Below are positions 51,721-62,940 of a stretch of 64,000 nucleotides of DNA, in pieces. The DNA is taken from the NCBI GenBank assembly GCA_963691705.1, contig OY829538.1, positions 35,918,836-35,982,835 on the forward strand, read 5' to 3'. Numbering within the stretch: position 1 is the first letter of the stretch; each line of letters starts with the position of its first letter. Origin of the DNA: Viola odorata. Taxonomy: Eukaryota; Streptophyta; Magnoliopsida; Malpighiales; Violaceae. A program made the position numbers and the translations under genes. Below the pieces are notes generated by a model, which worked only from the letters and a program-made list of their open reading frames with translations, made no database searches and was not told the DNA's origin.

Positions 51721-54022
51721 GCATCATGAACATCAATCTTTGCTTTGCTCGGGCTGTGGCCAGAAATGGGCGGCCTAGAAGAACATCAGTAGACTTGGTT
51801 GAGTCTTCATTTTCCATTGCAATCACATAGAAGTCTGCAGGGAACAAGAATTCTCCCACTTGGACTAAGACATCCTTGATGATCCCCTCGGGGTATATGA
51901 TAGAACGATCAGCAAGCTGAATGGCAAGGTCTGTAGGCATGAAAGCCTCGAGGCCTAGACTGTGGTAAATGATCAAGGGCATGACATTGATTCCTGCTCC
52001 TAGATCACACATAGCCTTGCCAATATCGACTGTGCCAATTTGACAGAGGATAATGAACATGTCTTGGTCTTTGTATTTTGGAGGGATTCGACGCTGGATA
52101 TGTGCAGAAGCGCTGGCCCCTACGCTGATCTTGTTAACTTCGGTGAACTTGTTCTTGTCCATGCATAATTGCTTCAAGAATTTGGCATAACGAGGGACAT
52201 TCTTCACTGCCTAGAGAAGAGGAATGTTAACAACCACTTTACTGAACATTTCAAAGATATCGCGATCCTCCTTATCTTTCTTGGCCTTGACCAATCTGTG
52301 AGGGAATGGGGGCTTGAGAATCTTATGAATGTACTCTTGAGTAAATTCAGGTGGGTTAGGGTCGTTCCTTGGTGAGCCTCTGGGAGAGCGGATTCTGTCC
52401 TCCTTGACCTCGACGAATCTAGGAACTTTGGGGAGCTTCGTCCTAGGTTTAGGCTGGATCTCAGCCTCTGGAGAATTTTCAACATCGTGGGCTGGAAGCT
52501 CAGGTGATTTCAAGGTGGTTCCACTACGTAAAGTTACTGCGCAGACATTGTGCTTCGGATTCATTTCGGTCTGAGGTGGTAATCTGCCATGATTTGTTAA
52601 CTCTTGCATTTTGGCATTCATGGCACTCATTTGTCTCTTAAGCTCATCTATTTCTTTCTGCTGCTCGGGATTCTTAGGAATTTCAGCGGTCGGGGTCTGG
52701 ACAAAAGTCTGATACTAGGGAGGTTGACATTGATACTGATTCTGGTGGTATGTGGGTCGAGGTCTGAAATTTGACATGTTAGGAGGGGGATTTCCATAGG
52801 GGTTCTGGTGTTGTTGATGGCTAGGTCCCGAAAGCTGAGGGTTTAGAACCCATCCTGGATTTTGCTGTTTCCAGCCTTGGTTGTAGTTTTGACCGTAAGG
52901 GACTGGAATAAATTGATCGGCAGCATTCACTTGTATTTCATCCAGAATATGGGGGCATGCATCAGTGGGGTGATCCACAAAATTGCATATTTGGCAGGCC
53001 TTGACAGGTGCGGGTTGTCCGGTCATGAAATTCTGAAACATCCCCGTGAGAGATGATATCTGATTCTGTAAGGCAGCCACTTGGACATCCTGGCCTGGAT
53101 TGTTGGCAGGGTGGTCAGAGGCATTCTTGGCCATGAGCTCTATTGTTGCTCGAGCGGTTGTTGGGGTGAGAGCAGTCAAAGATCCGTTGGCAGCTGCGTT
53201 GAGCAACGCCTTATCATGAGCTTTGAGGCCTTCACAAAATTACTGAACAAGGGCGTGCTCGGTAAGGTTGTGGGATGGACAGCTAGATTGCATCTTCTGG
53301 AACCTCTCATAGTACTGGGTTAGAGTCTTTTCTTTCTTCTGGACTATGGAGACGAATTGCTTGCGCGTGGTGTTGGAGATAGAAGTCGGATAGTACTTCT
53401 CAGTGAAGATTTTTGACATTTCTGCCCAAGAACGAATAGATCTTGCGGGAAGGTCATAATACCAGTCGAGGGCATCATCTTTGAGAGACCATTGGAAAGC
53501 GCGCAGCTTGGCTTGCTTAATGCTGACGTTGACAGGTTTCATGGCCTCGCAAATAAAGTGGAGCTGTTGAAGATGACGAAGAGCATTTTCCTTGGCGACC
53601 CCCCGAAAAGTAGGAAGATGATGAAACACGGCTGACTTTAGAGTCCAGTCATGAGGGACGTTAGGCCAGTCAATGCAGCTACTTGCCATATCGGGGGTTG
53701 CATGGAAATTATCAATGGTTTGTTGATCTGGGGGTGGTGGTAGTGGTGGATTCTCACGACGTCCAAGGTTGTCATGGTCTTCCATTGCTGGGAAATCGAA
53801 ATGGGCTGGTATAGGGTTGTCGGGGTCACGATGGAGGAAGGTTAGGTCTACGAAAAACTGGTGTTCCTAGTCAGCCAGATTGGAAGGAGATCCGTCGAGG
53901 GCAGGATGTGGAATTACTCTACGCTGAGTAGATGTTCCTCGGGCTTGCCTACGAAGTCCTCTTTCTATTCTGGTCAATTCGAGGTCTAGGGGGAGCAGAT
54001 CTGGGGCAGATCTCCTGGTCAT
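51721..54022 (-). pseudogene. Athila gag and protease in one frame with four stops
   Basis: One frame from ATG 54022 (MTRRSAPDLLPLDLEL) with stops near 53867, 53238, 52713 and 52209. Gag core: VFHHLPTFRGVAKENALRHL, FQWSLKDDALDWYYDLP, FTEKYYPTS. Canonical zinc knuckle CQICNFVDHPTDAC (CX2CX4HX4C) at 52955-52996. Protease: AMCDLGAGINVMPL (active Asp near 52006) and DVLLGRPFLATARAK. Near 51735 the five bases CAAAG are duplicated and throw the frame out. Confidence 0.88.
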
Positions 54023-54056
54023 ACAAAAAACAAAAACAGAATTAGTACCGTTCAAT

Positions 54057-54073
54057 CCCCGGCATCGGCGCCA
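54057..54073 (-). other. Primer binding site of Athila (tRNA-Asp-like)
   Basis: Minus-strand TGGCGCCGATGCCGGGG, five bases inside the 5' LTR. It differs by one base from the complement of the plant tRNA-Asp 3' end as I recall it (TGGCGCCGTTGCCGGGG), the usual Athila primer. Confidence 0.8.
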
Positions 54074-54078
54074 AAATT

Positions 54079-55625
54079 TGATCGTCACTCAAATATACTA
54101 ATATTTTCCTAGTGCCTAGATGCACAAATTACTGTGTACAGGGCAAGACAGGGTCAAACCACAGAGATTGAAGGAATAAAACGCTGATGAAGATGTATGA
54201 CAAGGACAACGCAACAGACTAAGAACAAGTAACACTAGGGGGGAGTTTATGTCGATTAATGAATTAATCGACGCAAAGTATGGGAGCTAACAAAACAGAA
54301 TTGGAAAGTAACTATCTAGGGCATGAAAGTAAGATATAATCCAGGGCAAGAAAAGTAATAAAAGAGATTAACTAGATATGAAGAGATCTTAGCAAAAGGT
54401 ATTCCTTTGGGTTGTTTTCTAGGTTGGCTAGTCATCGGCACAGAGATATTCCAGACTCATGTACAGACCTGCTATAGGGACCGCGATTCCACGCCGCATC
54501 CCCTGCTTACCTTCTTAGATAAAAGTCACCCCCCGTTTCCACATATGAGGTGACCTTGACGTTCCGCTATCCTCCCAGGCACGAATGCGGGGATGCCAAA
54601 CTCAGAACGCCCATGAAGGGGAGGTAAGACAGGTCTAGGGTGCGATAGCTCAGCTTGTCAGACTCGTATCACATACCCTAGATAACTGTTTACCCCTAGA
54701 CAGAGGCCTCTCGCGCTGCCTTTGCTAGGTGTCTACTACTATTCCAGGGCTTCGCGTCTGGTATAACCCTGGAAATGACATTACTCATACAGGAATACTA
54801 ACAGTTGATCAGACTCTTAACATTTCTAGACAAGCATGGAATTAAAACGGTAAACAATCATGTGCCACAAGAGAATATATTAAGCATGCATTAGACCTCT
54901 TAGCCGAACCCTACAACCCTTGAAATACCCTTCACTAAGAAGGAGGTATTTAGCTACTCATACTTTAATATAAACAGTAGATATTAATACTCATGCAACA
55001 ACAAAGAGAATAAAAAGAGAAGGGAGTAGAAGAAACCGATAGATTAATTAATAATCAAGGAGAAAACTTGCTCCTTTACAAAACAGTGGATGTTCTTGAT
55101 GACAAGAGGAGAAGATCCCCAGAAAATAAAAGCTGGAATGATGTGTGAAATATCCTTGGACAACCGCCTCCCTACAAAAACCCTAAAGCTAAGCTTATAT
55201 AGCCTAAAACTAGCTAGGAGACAAAACAGCTAAGAGGGAGGAGGAGCAGTGAGGGCGCGACAGCACATGTCCTTTCGAGGGAATATTCTAGGATCCTGGC
55301 GCGCCTGACAGCTTCTAGAAACGCATGGAATCCCATGCGGATCTTTGAAGATGTTTCTCTTTGGTTTCGATTAAGAGAAGACGCAGAGCTGAGGCCGAGA
55401 GACAGCGCACTGGTCTGGTTCGCGTCGAGGTCTTGACAACGATCTGGTCTTCTAGGCCTTGAAACTGGAAATCCTTAGAAATGCTCCAAAATTGCTTCTT
55501 TTCGATCTTTTCCCTCTTTTGACGCTAATCTGCAAATAAGATTGAAATAAGGGTTAAATATCAAGATCAAGCCCCCGGAAGGGCTAGAAAAGAAGGTAGA
55601 ATCGAGGTCATGAAACGTGTTATTA
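54079..55625 (-). repeat. Athila LTR, right copy (5' LTR of the element)
   Basis: TGATCGTCACTC...GTGTTATTA on the plus strand; the last bases are mutated from the TTATCA end seen in the left copy. TATA box at about 55193-55203 (minus strand). Confidence 0.93.
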
Positions 55626-55654
55626 ACCACCAAGGTTGGCACAGATGGGGGATT
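55626..55654 (-). pseudogene. ALG1/TURAN-like exon, upstream part beyond the Athila insertion
   Basis: After a pyrimidine-rich acceptor (CTCTTCCCTAG, minus strand) the exon begins NPPSVPTLV and is cut by Athila. Joined to 11444, with one copy of the target duplication (GTGGC/GTGGT), it reads NPPSVPTLVAVKWASW, the conserved stretch of ALG1-like proteins. Upstream exons were not found to the right. Confidence 0.75.
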
Positions 55655-56255
55655 CTAGGGAAGAGAAAACCAGCAATAAGAAAAGCATCCCTTGATACTT
55701 ATCCCACGTGATGCAGTAAGAAATAAGGAACAATTGCATAGACACGTATTCTCAATAAGAAAAAAAACTGTACATGGATATATCACAACTCCAAGCTCAT
55801 TCCCTAAATCCTAGGGTTGATGTATAATACAAGCCCACTTCTTATTTCCTAAATCCTAGCACTAGAGCATTCTCCCAATTGGGTGAGGCACTGCTTGAGC
55901 ATTTGAATGAGGGGCATTGCATAAAGCATCTAAATACTTATTTGTGAGAGTGCATCAGCGAAAATGGAAGCTATAAAAAGTAAAAGTAATGGCATAAGCT
56001 AGATAACAAAACAACAACTTGGCACCTAGCAAACGAAGTGGACAATAAAGCATGCATAAACACTTAGAACATGGGTTGAGATCATAAAAGCTCCACAAAT
56101 GAAATTCAAGAATGAAAAACAAAAATGACATATGATAGACATGAGACGTCACCTACACAATAAAGACATCAGGAGCTGGTATTTTGACACTCAAGTACCA
56201 AAGAAGCACAAGAAACTAGAACAAGGGTTTAAACAACAGCATGATTGTAAAGATC
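55655..56255. other. AT-rich DNA, presumably intron or decayed flank of the ALG1-like fragment
   Basis: No exon recognised. AAATCCTAGGGTT-like and CTTATTTCCTAAATCCTAG phrases repeat near 55800-55860. Short frames look spurious. Confidence 0.4.
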
Positions 56256-56394
56256 AATGAGCATCTGTTGGATCCATTAGCACTTGATGATACCCAAATC
56301 TCAAGTCTAGTTTGGAAAAGATCAATGAGCCATGTAATTTCTCCAAAAACTCATCAATAAAAGGGATGGGAAATTTATTGCTAATTGTCGATGA
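56256..56394 (-). pseudogene. Scrap of a gypsy reverse transcriptase
   Basis: Minus-strand frame [20 protein letters not shown] then [20 protein letters not shown], ending at a stop. This is the RT palm start of a chromovirus-like Ty3/gypsy element (family pattern KFPIPxIDELLDELHGA...SKLDLRSGYHQI). It is unlike both Athila and Tat RT here, so it is a third lineage. Only about 45 codons remain. Confidence 0.8.
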
Positions 56395-56674
56395 CTGAGC
56401 AGGATATTAAGACTGGAAAGGATATATGCTAAAAAGAAAACACAAACCCGACATGTATTCCGTTTGGAGTGGGAAACAGATTCAATTGGGATAAAGGTTT
56501 TCATATACACAATAACTTATCATAAAATGTACTCCGTACAAAATTAACAACACACATACTTAGTGGAAATTAGAAATTCTGGCAACATAAATCCAGAATT
56601 TACACAAGCCATGATGAACAAGATTACACAATTGTTCAAGACCAAAAGCATATATACAAAAGTTGTTACTTTGT
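56395..56674. other. AT-rich DNA, nothing recognised
   Basis: Short gap between the RT scrap and the DLN-motif ORF. It may hold the 3' part of the latter's transcript. Confidence 0.35.
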
Positions 56675-57268
56675 CTAATAGAAACCTAGTACAAGGATGC
56701 GCAGCATTAGAATGAATGTCCTTTCATCCACACCATCTGTAAACTTCCAACGTCCAGCAGTTGGAAGTTTGTTGAGGTCAAAATCCCTCACCTCAATGAC
56801 ATCATTGTTTGAAATTTGTGCTTTCCCTTCATCAACATCAGTAGGAGGTATTTCATTCAAATTAAAATTTCGCATCCCATCAACTCTCGAAGATGAAGGT
56901 GGCAAAATTTCCATAATTGGCAACTCGTTGAGATCAAAAGGGAAAGGAGGCTTTGATTTCCTTACCTCAATCTCACTAACCCTAGGAAATACATCAGCTG
57001 CCGGCCTACTGTGCTCTTTATTTGATTCTCCGTCGTTGACCTTCAACCTTGAGCTCTCTTCTTGCTCAGTGACGCCCTCCATAAACGCGTCCTTCTCGTC
57101 TTTTTCAAATGTATCCTCCACAATTTCGTCAGATATGGCTTTCTCATTTTTACTGAAACCTATACCTGCGTCGTCGGCGGCAATGGAGTCTGGCACAAAT
57201 ATGCAACAGTCGCTATCAAAATCAATAATGCCTTCGTCCTGTGAATCCTGAAAATAAACTCCCTCCAT
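56675..57268 (-). CDS. Hypothetical acidic protein with three DLN-type motifs, 197 aa
   Basis: Open from ATG 57268 (MEGVYFQDSQDEG). The protein is acidic, and its second half carries three related motifs: PFDLNELPIMEI, NFNLNEIPPTD and DFDLNKLPT. They match the DLNxxP form of the EAR repressor motif and also the DLN repeats in the acidic leaders of plant mariner transposases. No transposase follows downstream on this strand, and the end after DFDLNKLPTAGRWKF looks like unspliced intron. It may be a first exon of a lost mariner element or a host gene fragment. A stretch of AT-rich DNA upstream lacks a clear TATA box. I cannot decide between these. Confidence 0.45.
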   Translation of the reverse strand: MEGVYFQDSQDEGIIDFDSDCCIFVPDSIAADDAGIGFSKNEKAISDEIVEDTFEKDEKDAFMEGVTEQEESSRLKVNDGESNKEHSRPAADVFPRVSEIEVRKSKPPFPFDLNELPIMEILPPSSSRVDGMRNFNLNEIPPTDVDEGKAQISNNDVIEVRDFDLNKLPTAGRWKFTDGVDERTFILMLRILVLGFY

Positions 57269-57568
57269 TTTGAGCGAATTTGAGAAATAGAGATGGGAGT
57301 GAGGAAATTTGAGAATGGAATGGACTAGGAATGAGAATGAGGTTCAAAGCATAATTTTATGGCTATACTCTCTCTTGGATATAACAAGGAATTAAATGAG
57401 AAGAAATACAATAGATTTTTTTATTATTATAAATACCTTTTTTGGTTTTTAAAATTATAATTTATGTCACTCTACAAATATTACTTATTTGCCACTTGTA
57501 CTATCCTGACTTGAACCGTGACTTTCTTTTCCTTTTTTTTATAATTCAATTACTTTTTTTTATAATAA
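57269..57568. other. AT-rich flank left of Tat-D
   Basis: T-rich, with no gene. AATAA (57564-57568) directly before the Tat-D LTR is the candidate left target duplication; the right copy is outside the window. Confidence 0.45.
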
Positions 57569-58083
57569 TGATAACAATTGATGAAACACCAAGGGTACAT
57601 TCGTCTTCTCACCCGAAGTCAAAGCCGGATCCCTATAGACCTTGACTGGCGACAGCACCCGGCTACCGCCCGCGTTAGGTCGAGGAGTCCTGGGATGGTC
57701 GACATCAGCGGGGGGGGACCCACACGGTGTCATCCTATCCTAGGACATCCCGATAACATCCCACTGGCGATATCGCGTCAGCGATATCCTTTCCGGCTGA
57801 CGCATGATGACGTCATCTAGGGTGTTATCTTCCTTCGATAACGCCCACCCCAGGGGTAACGACCTTTCTTTGGCTATAAATACCACTCACTTCTAGATCA
57901 AAGGTAAGACTAAAATTACTACCAAAATCTCTGCCAAATTACACAGCCATACTAACTTAAGCATCGAAGTGTCTACGCCGGAGCCCCCCTCCGGCGCTTT
58001 GCAGGAACGACGGATTGCCGCAACAGTGACCTCAGACGGCCATAATCTCTACCCCGCCTCCCTCAAGAGTCCGAATCTTATCA
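57569..58083 (+). repeat. 5' LTR of Tat-D
   Basis: TGATAACAATTG...AATCTTATCA, 515 bp. TGACGTCA at 57808-57815; TATA box CTATAAATA at 57874-57882. Perfect hairpin CGCCGGAG (57976-57983), loop CCCCC, CTCCGGCG (57989-57996). Confidence 0.9.
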
Positions 58084-58104
58084 AATTGGTGCTTTCATTG
58101 AGAG
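58084..58104 (+). other. Primer binding site of Tat-D
   Basis: TTGGTGCTTTCATTGAGAG after AA, as in Tat-B and Tat-C. Confidence 0.8.
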
Positions 58105-58169
58105 CTTTGGTTCTAATTAAGTGAGTATCCTTAATAGCCAAGCTCTATTCTTCTAGGAATTTGAAGATT

Positions 58170-59364
58170 ATGGCTTCTGACTCAGATCCATCATTATCTC
58201 AGTCCTCTAGCCTTCCCTTTGATACTCGCAGGCGACTCTTTGCTTTCGCCACTTCTGACGCTTCTACCACGGTGCAGGAAATTCCCCCAGGAATGTCAGA
58301 TCTTTCTTCTAAACAAACAGCGGGAACATTTGTGTCCCAGCCGTATACTCCTTTATCCTAGATAGTGGGGCCCATTCATTTTACTCCCCAGACAATGGGA
58401 TCCGTGATAGACAGCGCGAATAACCCCTTTGCAAGCTCGATTTAAGCCCTTCGTGCCTAATTGGATCATTTAACGGAATTGGCTACTAGATTCACGCCTA
58501 GCGCTTCTGGATCAGACATCCCGTCGCAAAATGGCCGTTGTCGTCCCCGTTGCAAGCGAGCGCCCCTCCGACGTTGCCTGCGCTGAATGCGCCCGTCAGT
58601 CTTGTACAATTTGTTCAAAGGACAGTGGAGTCGTACGTGCCTCAAATGCCTTTACCTCCTATCTCTTCAGAGGGACGACAATGGCGTGACAAGGACAGAG
58701 GTCATTGGGATGGTAGGAGGGATGAAAACGATAGAGATATGTCTCCTGGAGGGAGTGAAAGGTCCAGCAGTAGGAGGCATCGAACTCACTCGCCGAGGAG
58801 TCACAGCCCCTCTCCAAGGCGACATCATGATAGAAATCCGCAAGATCGCAGGCGTCATTTGGAGGTATCCCCACCTCGGTATGTGCGTGAGATTCTTGAT
58901 GATACTTCTGGTCACCCCTTTAGCCTGCGCATAAGGCGTCACAAAGTCAGTCGACATGTGAAGCTCCCCTCAAAATCCTATGATGGCACTAGAGATCTCA
59001 TTTCTCACCTCAACAAAGTGAAGGACTTTGTGCAATTCCAGACCCACAATGATGCTGCCTTGTGTCAGATATTTGTGATGACCCAGTCAGGGGTTGCACG
59101 CTTATGGTTCGAAGGTCTTCCGGGTGGTTCTATTGATAGCTTCTCGCAGCTGGAATCTAAATTCAGGAGTCGATTCAGTACCGCAGTCCCTATCAGGAAG
59201 TCTGCTGCTGCCCTGTTTGACCTACACAGAAAACCTCAAGAATCCTTGAGGAGTTTCCTCCATTATTTCGACACCGAGATGTCGCTAACGCCATGTGTAA
59301 CGGTTGATTTTGCCATCGAAGCCTTAAAACGAAACTGTTGTTATGGAAATCTTAGAGAAGTTTA
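58170..59364 (+). pseudogene. gag of Tat-D, N-terminal and capsid part, broken
   Basis: Starts at ATG 58170 (MASDSDPSLSQSSS). Stops near 58360 and 58443 and a frame change by 58538 break the N-terminal half. From 58538 the frame is open: RSSSRRHRTHSPRSHSPSPR, DGTRDLISHLNKVKDFVQF, VMTQSGVARLWFEGLPGG, ALKRNCCYGNLREV. A shift at about 59360 moves into the next frame. Confidence 0.85.
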
Positions 59365-61020
59365 ATGGTTGACCCACCCGCAACCTTAGATGCGCTAAGG
59401 CTGAAAGCCCACAACTATGCGAGGATGGAAAAAGAAGAAAATAGGGACATGATTCGGAACATGCCCCCGGTCGTACCCCCAGTCCATAACACTTCTATTC
59501 CAACTACTTCCGACGATCGGTTCACCGACAATTACGCTCAGCGAAAGGATCACATTCCCAGGACCTCTAACCGGAGAAGAGGCAACTCCTCAAAGGGAAA
59601 GTCTGGTGACTCCTCAGCACAGCGGCTGGGAGATCCCTCTAAGAGACGAGTGTATGACTCAGACCTTCCTTCCCTCATCTTGCCCAGAGCAGAAATACTA
59701 GGGATAGCGGAACAGCGGAACCTGGCCATCCGTTATCCAGCCCCTGTGAGACCGGGGGTAACCTTGGGAAGAAGAGAAAATACTTACTGTAAATTTCACA
59801 AAGCTAAGGGACACTCTACGGAGATGTGTAGAGAGCTCAAATTGGCAATAGAGCGCCTGCTTGAAGAAGGTTATCTGGGAGAATTCACCGTCAAAACCCG
59901 AGAAAAGGCTAAAAGCAACCCGATAAACAAGGTAGTCGATGACAGACCGGCACCTTTCCGCACCCTAAGTAACGACTCTGGACTTGCAGGAAGAAATAGG
60001 GAGACACTCACGGTTGACGACGAAGATGTGCCCATCATCAATATTATTGCGGGAGGCACACCTTATCTGGATGAATCCGCACAGCTGACACCCACATCAG
60101 GGGATAAGCAAAAGCGAGCGGGCATGCCAATCAAGAGTGAGGCGATAAACGCCCTGGATCGTATGATATTATCCTTTTCTGAAGAGGATGAGAAAGGCGT
60201 GGTATATCCACATAATGATGCGTTAGTAGTTACACCCATTATCGCTAGCCATGGAGTTAGAAGGACTCTGGTTGACAACGGAAGCGTCGTAAACTTGTTT
60301 TCACTGGAAGCTTACAACCTCATAAAGCGTCCTGATAACGAGCTTACGCCCTGCAAAAAACCCATCATCAGAGTAGACGGAGTCCCCATCCCAGTGACTG
60401 GAGTGACCACCTTGCCTGTGTATTTCAAGGAAGATACCTCCAAACGGTCAGAGGAGCTTTTATTCTTGGCGGTGGATCTAAATCTGCCTTATAACGCCAT
60501 ATTGGGGCGGTCGTTCCTCAACCGCTTCGGAGCGGCGATATCGCTGAAACATCTGAGGTTGAAATACCCTTCCTGGGATGGTGTGGTTTCAATCCGGGGT
60601 AATCAAAAGTTAGCGGCTGAATGCTACCTGCTTATGACTCAGAAGAGTTGTGATAGGTATGTATGTGTGACAATTGATCCCTATGAACAAAATGATGAGA
60701 AACGCACCCAGCCCATGGACAGAATGACTTATGTCCCGGTTAACGGGATAGATCAGGCTGAATTCCTGGTAAGCGACAACCTCAGCCCGGAGGAAAACTT
60801 CCAGTTAGCCCAGCTATTAAATAAATGCAAAGGGGAGTTTGCATGGAAACCCTCCGACATACCTGGAATCTCGCGGGAGGTAGCAGAGCATCGACTTAAT
60901 GTCAACCCTGACGCGAGACTGATTCAACAGAAACGACGTGCTTTCTCCACCGAAAAGGCGGTTGCTGTTGACAAAGAAGTAGCAAAACTTCTCGACGCTG
61001 GCTTTATTCGAGAAGTGTAA
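59365..61020 (+). pseudogene. Gag C-terminus, protease and start of RT of Tat-D, one frame
   Basis: Gag end with the variant knuckle YCKFHKAKGHSTEMC, then MINI-type INIIAGGTPYLDES, protease VRRTLVDNGSVVNLFSLEAY and NAILGRSFLNRFG (RP changed to RS), and RT start AEHRLNVNPDARLIQQKRR. It ends at TAA 61018-61020, where the others have Gln (REVQYPTW). Gag and protease share a frame here without a shift, showing that the family makes a single Gag-Pol. Confidence 0.88.
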
Positions 61021-62940
61021 TACCCTACTTGGTTGGCTAACCCTGTCCTGGTTCCCAAGCCCAGCGGAGAGTGGCGCATGTGCATCGACTTCACAGATTT
61101 GAACGATGCTTGCCCCAAAGATTGTTACCCACTTCCTCGGATTGATCAGCTTGTTGATCAGGCTGTCGGGTATGCCTACTTGAGCTCGCTAGATGCCAAC
61201 TCAGGGTACCATCAAATTCCCATGGCCAGGGAGGATGAAGAGAAAACTGTTTTCATCACTCCAAAGGCCACTTATTGCTACACGGCGATGCCTTTTGGGT
61301 TGAAAAACGCTGGAGCTACCTTCCAGCGAATGGCGAACCAAGTCTTTGAGAAACAGATCGGGTGAAATGTAGAGGCGTATGTCGATGACATACTGGTCAA
61401 AAGTCAGAGTTTCGAAGACCATCTGTCTGACCTGGCGGAAGTCTTCGAAGTAATGAAGCGATATCAAATGAAACTGAATCCCCGGAAGTGCATGTTTGCC
61501 TTTCAAACGGGTAAATTTTTGGGCTACGTGGTCAGTCAAAAAGGTATTCAACCTAACCCGTCAAAGATTAAAGCCATCCAAGATATGGTATCTCCTCTAA
61601 CTGTGGAGGAAATATAGAAGTTAACGGGGCGTGTTATCTCTTTAGGACGGTTTATATCTAAGCAAGGCGAGAAGTGTCTCCCTTTTTTCAAAATTATACG
61701 CAAGAAAGCCATCTTCGGATGGACAACTGAATGCGAAGAGGCGTTTACAGGCCTGAAGGCCTATCTGTCGTCCGATTTGGTGCTAACCAGACCAGAGCCT
61801 GGTGATATTCTGTATTTATACCTTGGGGTCGCTGACGAAGTGGTCAGTGCGGTCCTTGTGTGAGATGACAATCATGCACATCGCCCTGTATACTTCGTAA
61901 GTCATATCATGAAAGATGCCGAGTTGAGGTATGCCTGTATTGAAAAAATAGCGTTCGCGTTGATACAAGCCACGAGGAAAATGAGTCGATATTTTCAAGC
62001 TCATACCGTCATCGTGCTAACGGACCAACCTTTAAAAAGGATATTTCATAAGCCCGAATCCTCAGGGAGAATGTTGATTTGGGCTATTGAGCTTGAACAA
62101 TATGGTTTGCACTATAGATCCTGACCGACTATGAAGGCTCAAATTCTGGCAGACTTTATCGCGGAATGCACCTTTACGCCAGATCCAATGACGGAGTTGA
62201 CTGAAAAGGAAAAAGAAGAGTTGGACCTCCCCTTCCCTGAAACCTATACCGACCTGTAGGTCATCCACGTAGATGGCACCAAGAATCAAGAGCTTGTCGG
62301 GGCCGGAATCTTCATGAGTGGGCCTCACGGCATCCACGTGCAATATGCCATCCGAATCCTGCAACCGTTATCTAATAACGCCGTAGAATATGAAGCGCTG
62401 TTAGCCGGGCTCAGGATAGGGAAAAGCGTCTCCATAAAAGGCGTACATGATTCGGGGAGGCTGGGAGACTTACGGCTGAAAGTCTGTGGAGATTCCAAGT
62501 TGATAATAGACCAGGTTTTGGGACATTCTCAGGCTAGGGAGCCCATCATGGTGCAATATCTTGCCAAGGTAAAGCGCGAGCTGATAGAAATAAAGAAAAA
62601 TGGCATACAAGTCAGCATCGAGCACATTCCTCGAGAGGATAACGCTGAAGCGGATAACCTTGCCAAACTCGCGGCCAACCCGGAAGCGTCCATACCTAAA
62701 GGAGTGTACTACCGAGAGATACTCGTACCTTCCTTTATGGAAGAACAGGCGACGCTCTGTATAGAAGAAAGTGAAAATGACTGGAGAATTCCCATCATAA
62801 AATACTTGAAACATGACGAGCTACCAGCGGATAACGCTGAGAAGAAGAAAGTGCTAAAGCAAGCGGCGCGGTGCACGTATTTTAACGGGGAACTAATGCG
62901 AAGGTGTTTCTCTCATCCGGCTGCCAGATGCATCACGGAA
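61021..62940 (+). pseudogene. RT, RNase H and second RNase H of Tat-D, many stops
   Basis: A single frame with stops near 61363 (QIG stop NVEA), 61615 (EEI stop KLTG), 61861, 62122 and 62258. RT motifs: SGEWRMCIDFTDLNDACP, LDANSGYHQIPMARED, YVDDILVKS. Second RNase H: VIHVDGTKNQELVGAG, NNAVEYEALLAGLR, VCGDSKLIIDQ, REDNAEADNLAK. Where comparison is possible, stops replace Arg/Lys, Gln or Trp codons by single C/T or G/A changes (for example DL stop VIHVDG where Tat-C has Trp). Confidence 0.88.

Larger units (their letters stand above)
11445..55625 (-). mobile_element. Athila-lineage Ty3/gypsy element, interrupted by nested Tat-B and Tat-C
   Basis: The LTRs are 11445-12996 and 54079-55625. The element is transcribed leftwards: LTR, primer binding site resembling tRNA-Asp, gag, protease, RT, RNase H, integrase, an ATHILA-type extra ORF, then LTR. 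Lineage is supported by FMDD in RT with MPFGLCNAPATFQRC, the PBS TGGCGCCGATGCCGGGG, and the extra ORF after integrase. Removing the 31.2-kb Tat-B insertion leaves an element of about 13 kb. Flanks are GCCAC on the left and ACCAC on the right: a 5-bp target duplication with one change. All coding regions carry stops or shifts, so it is not autonomous. Confidence 0.9.
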
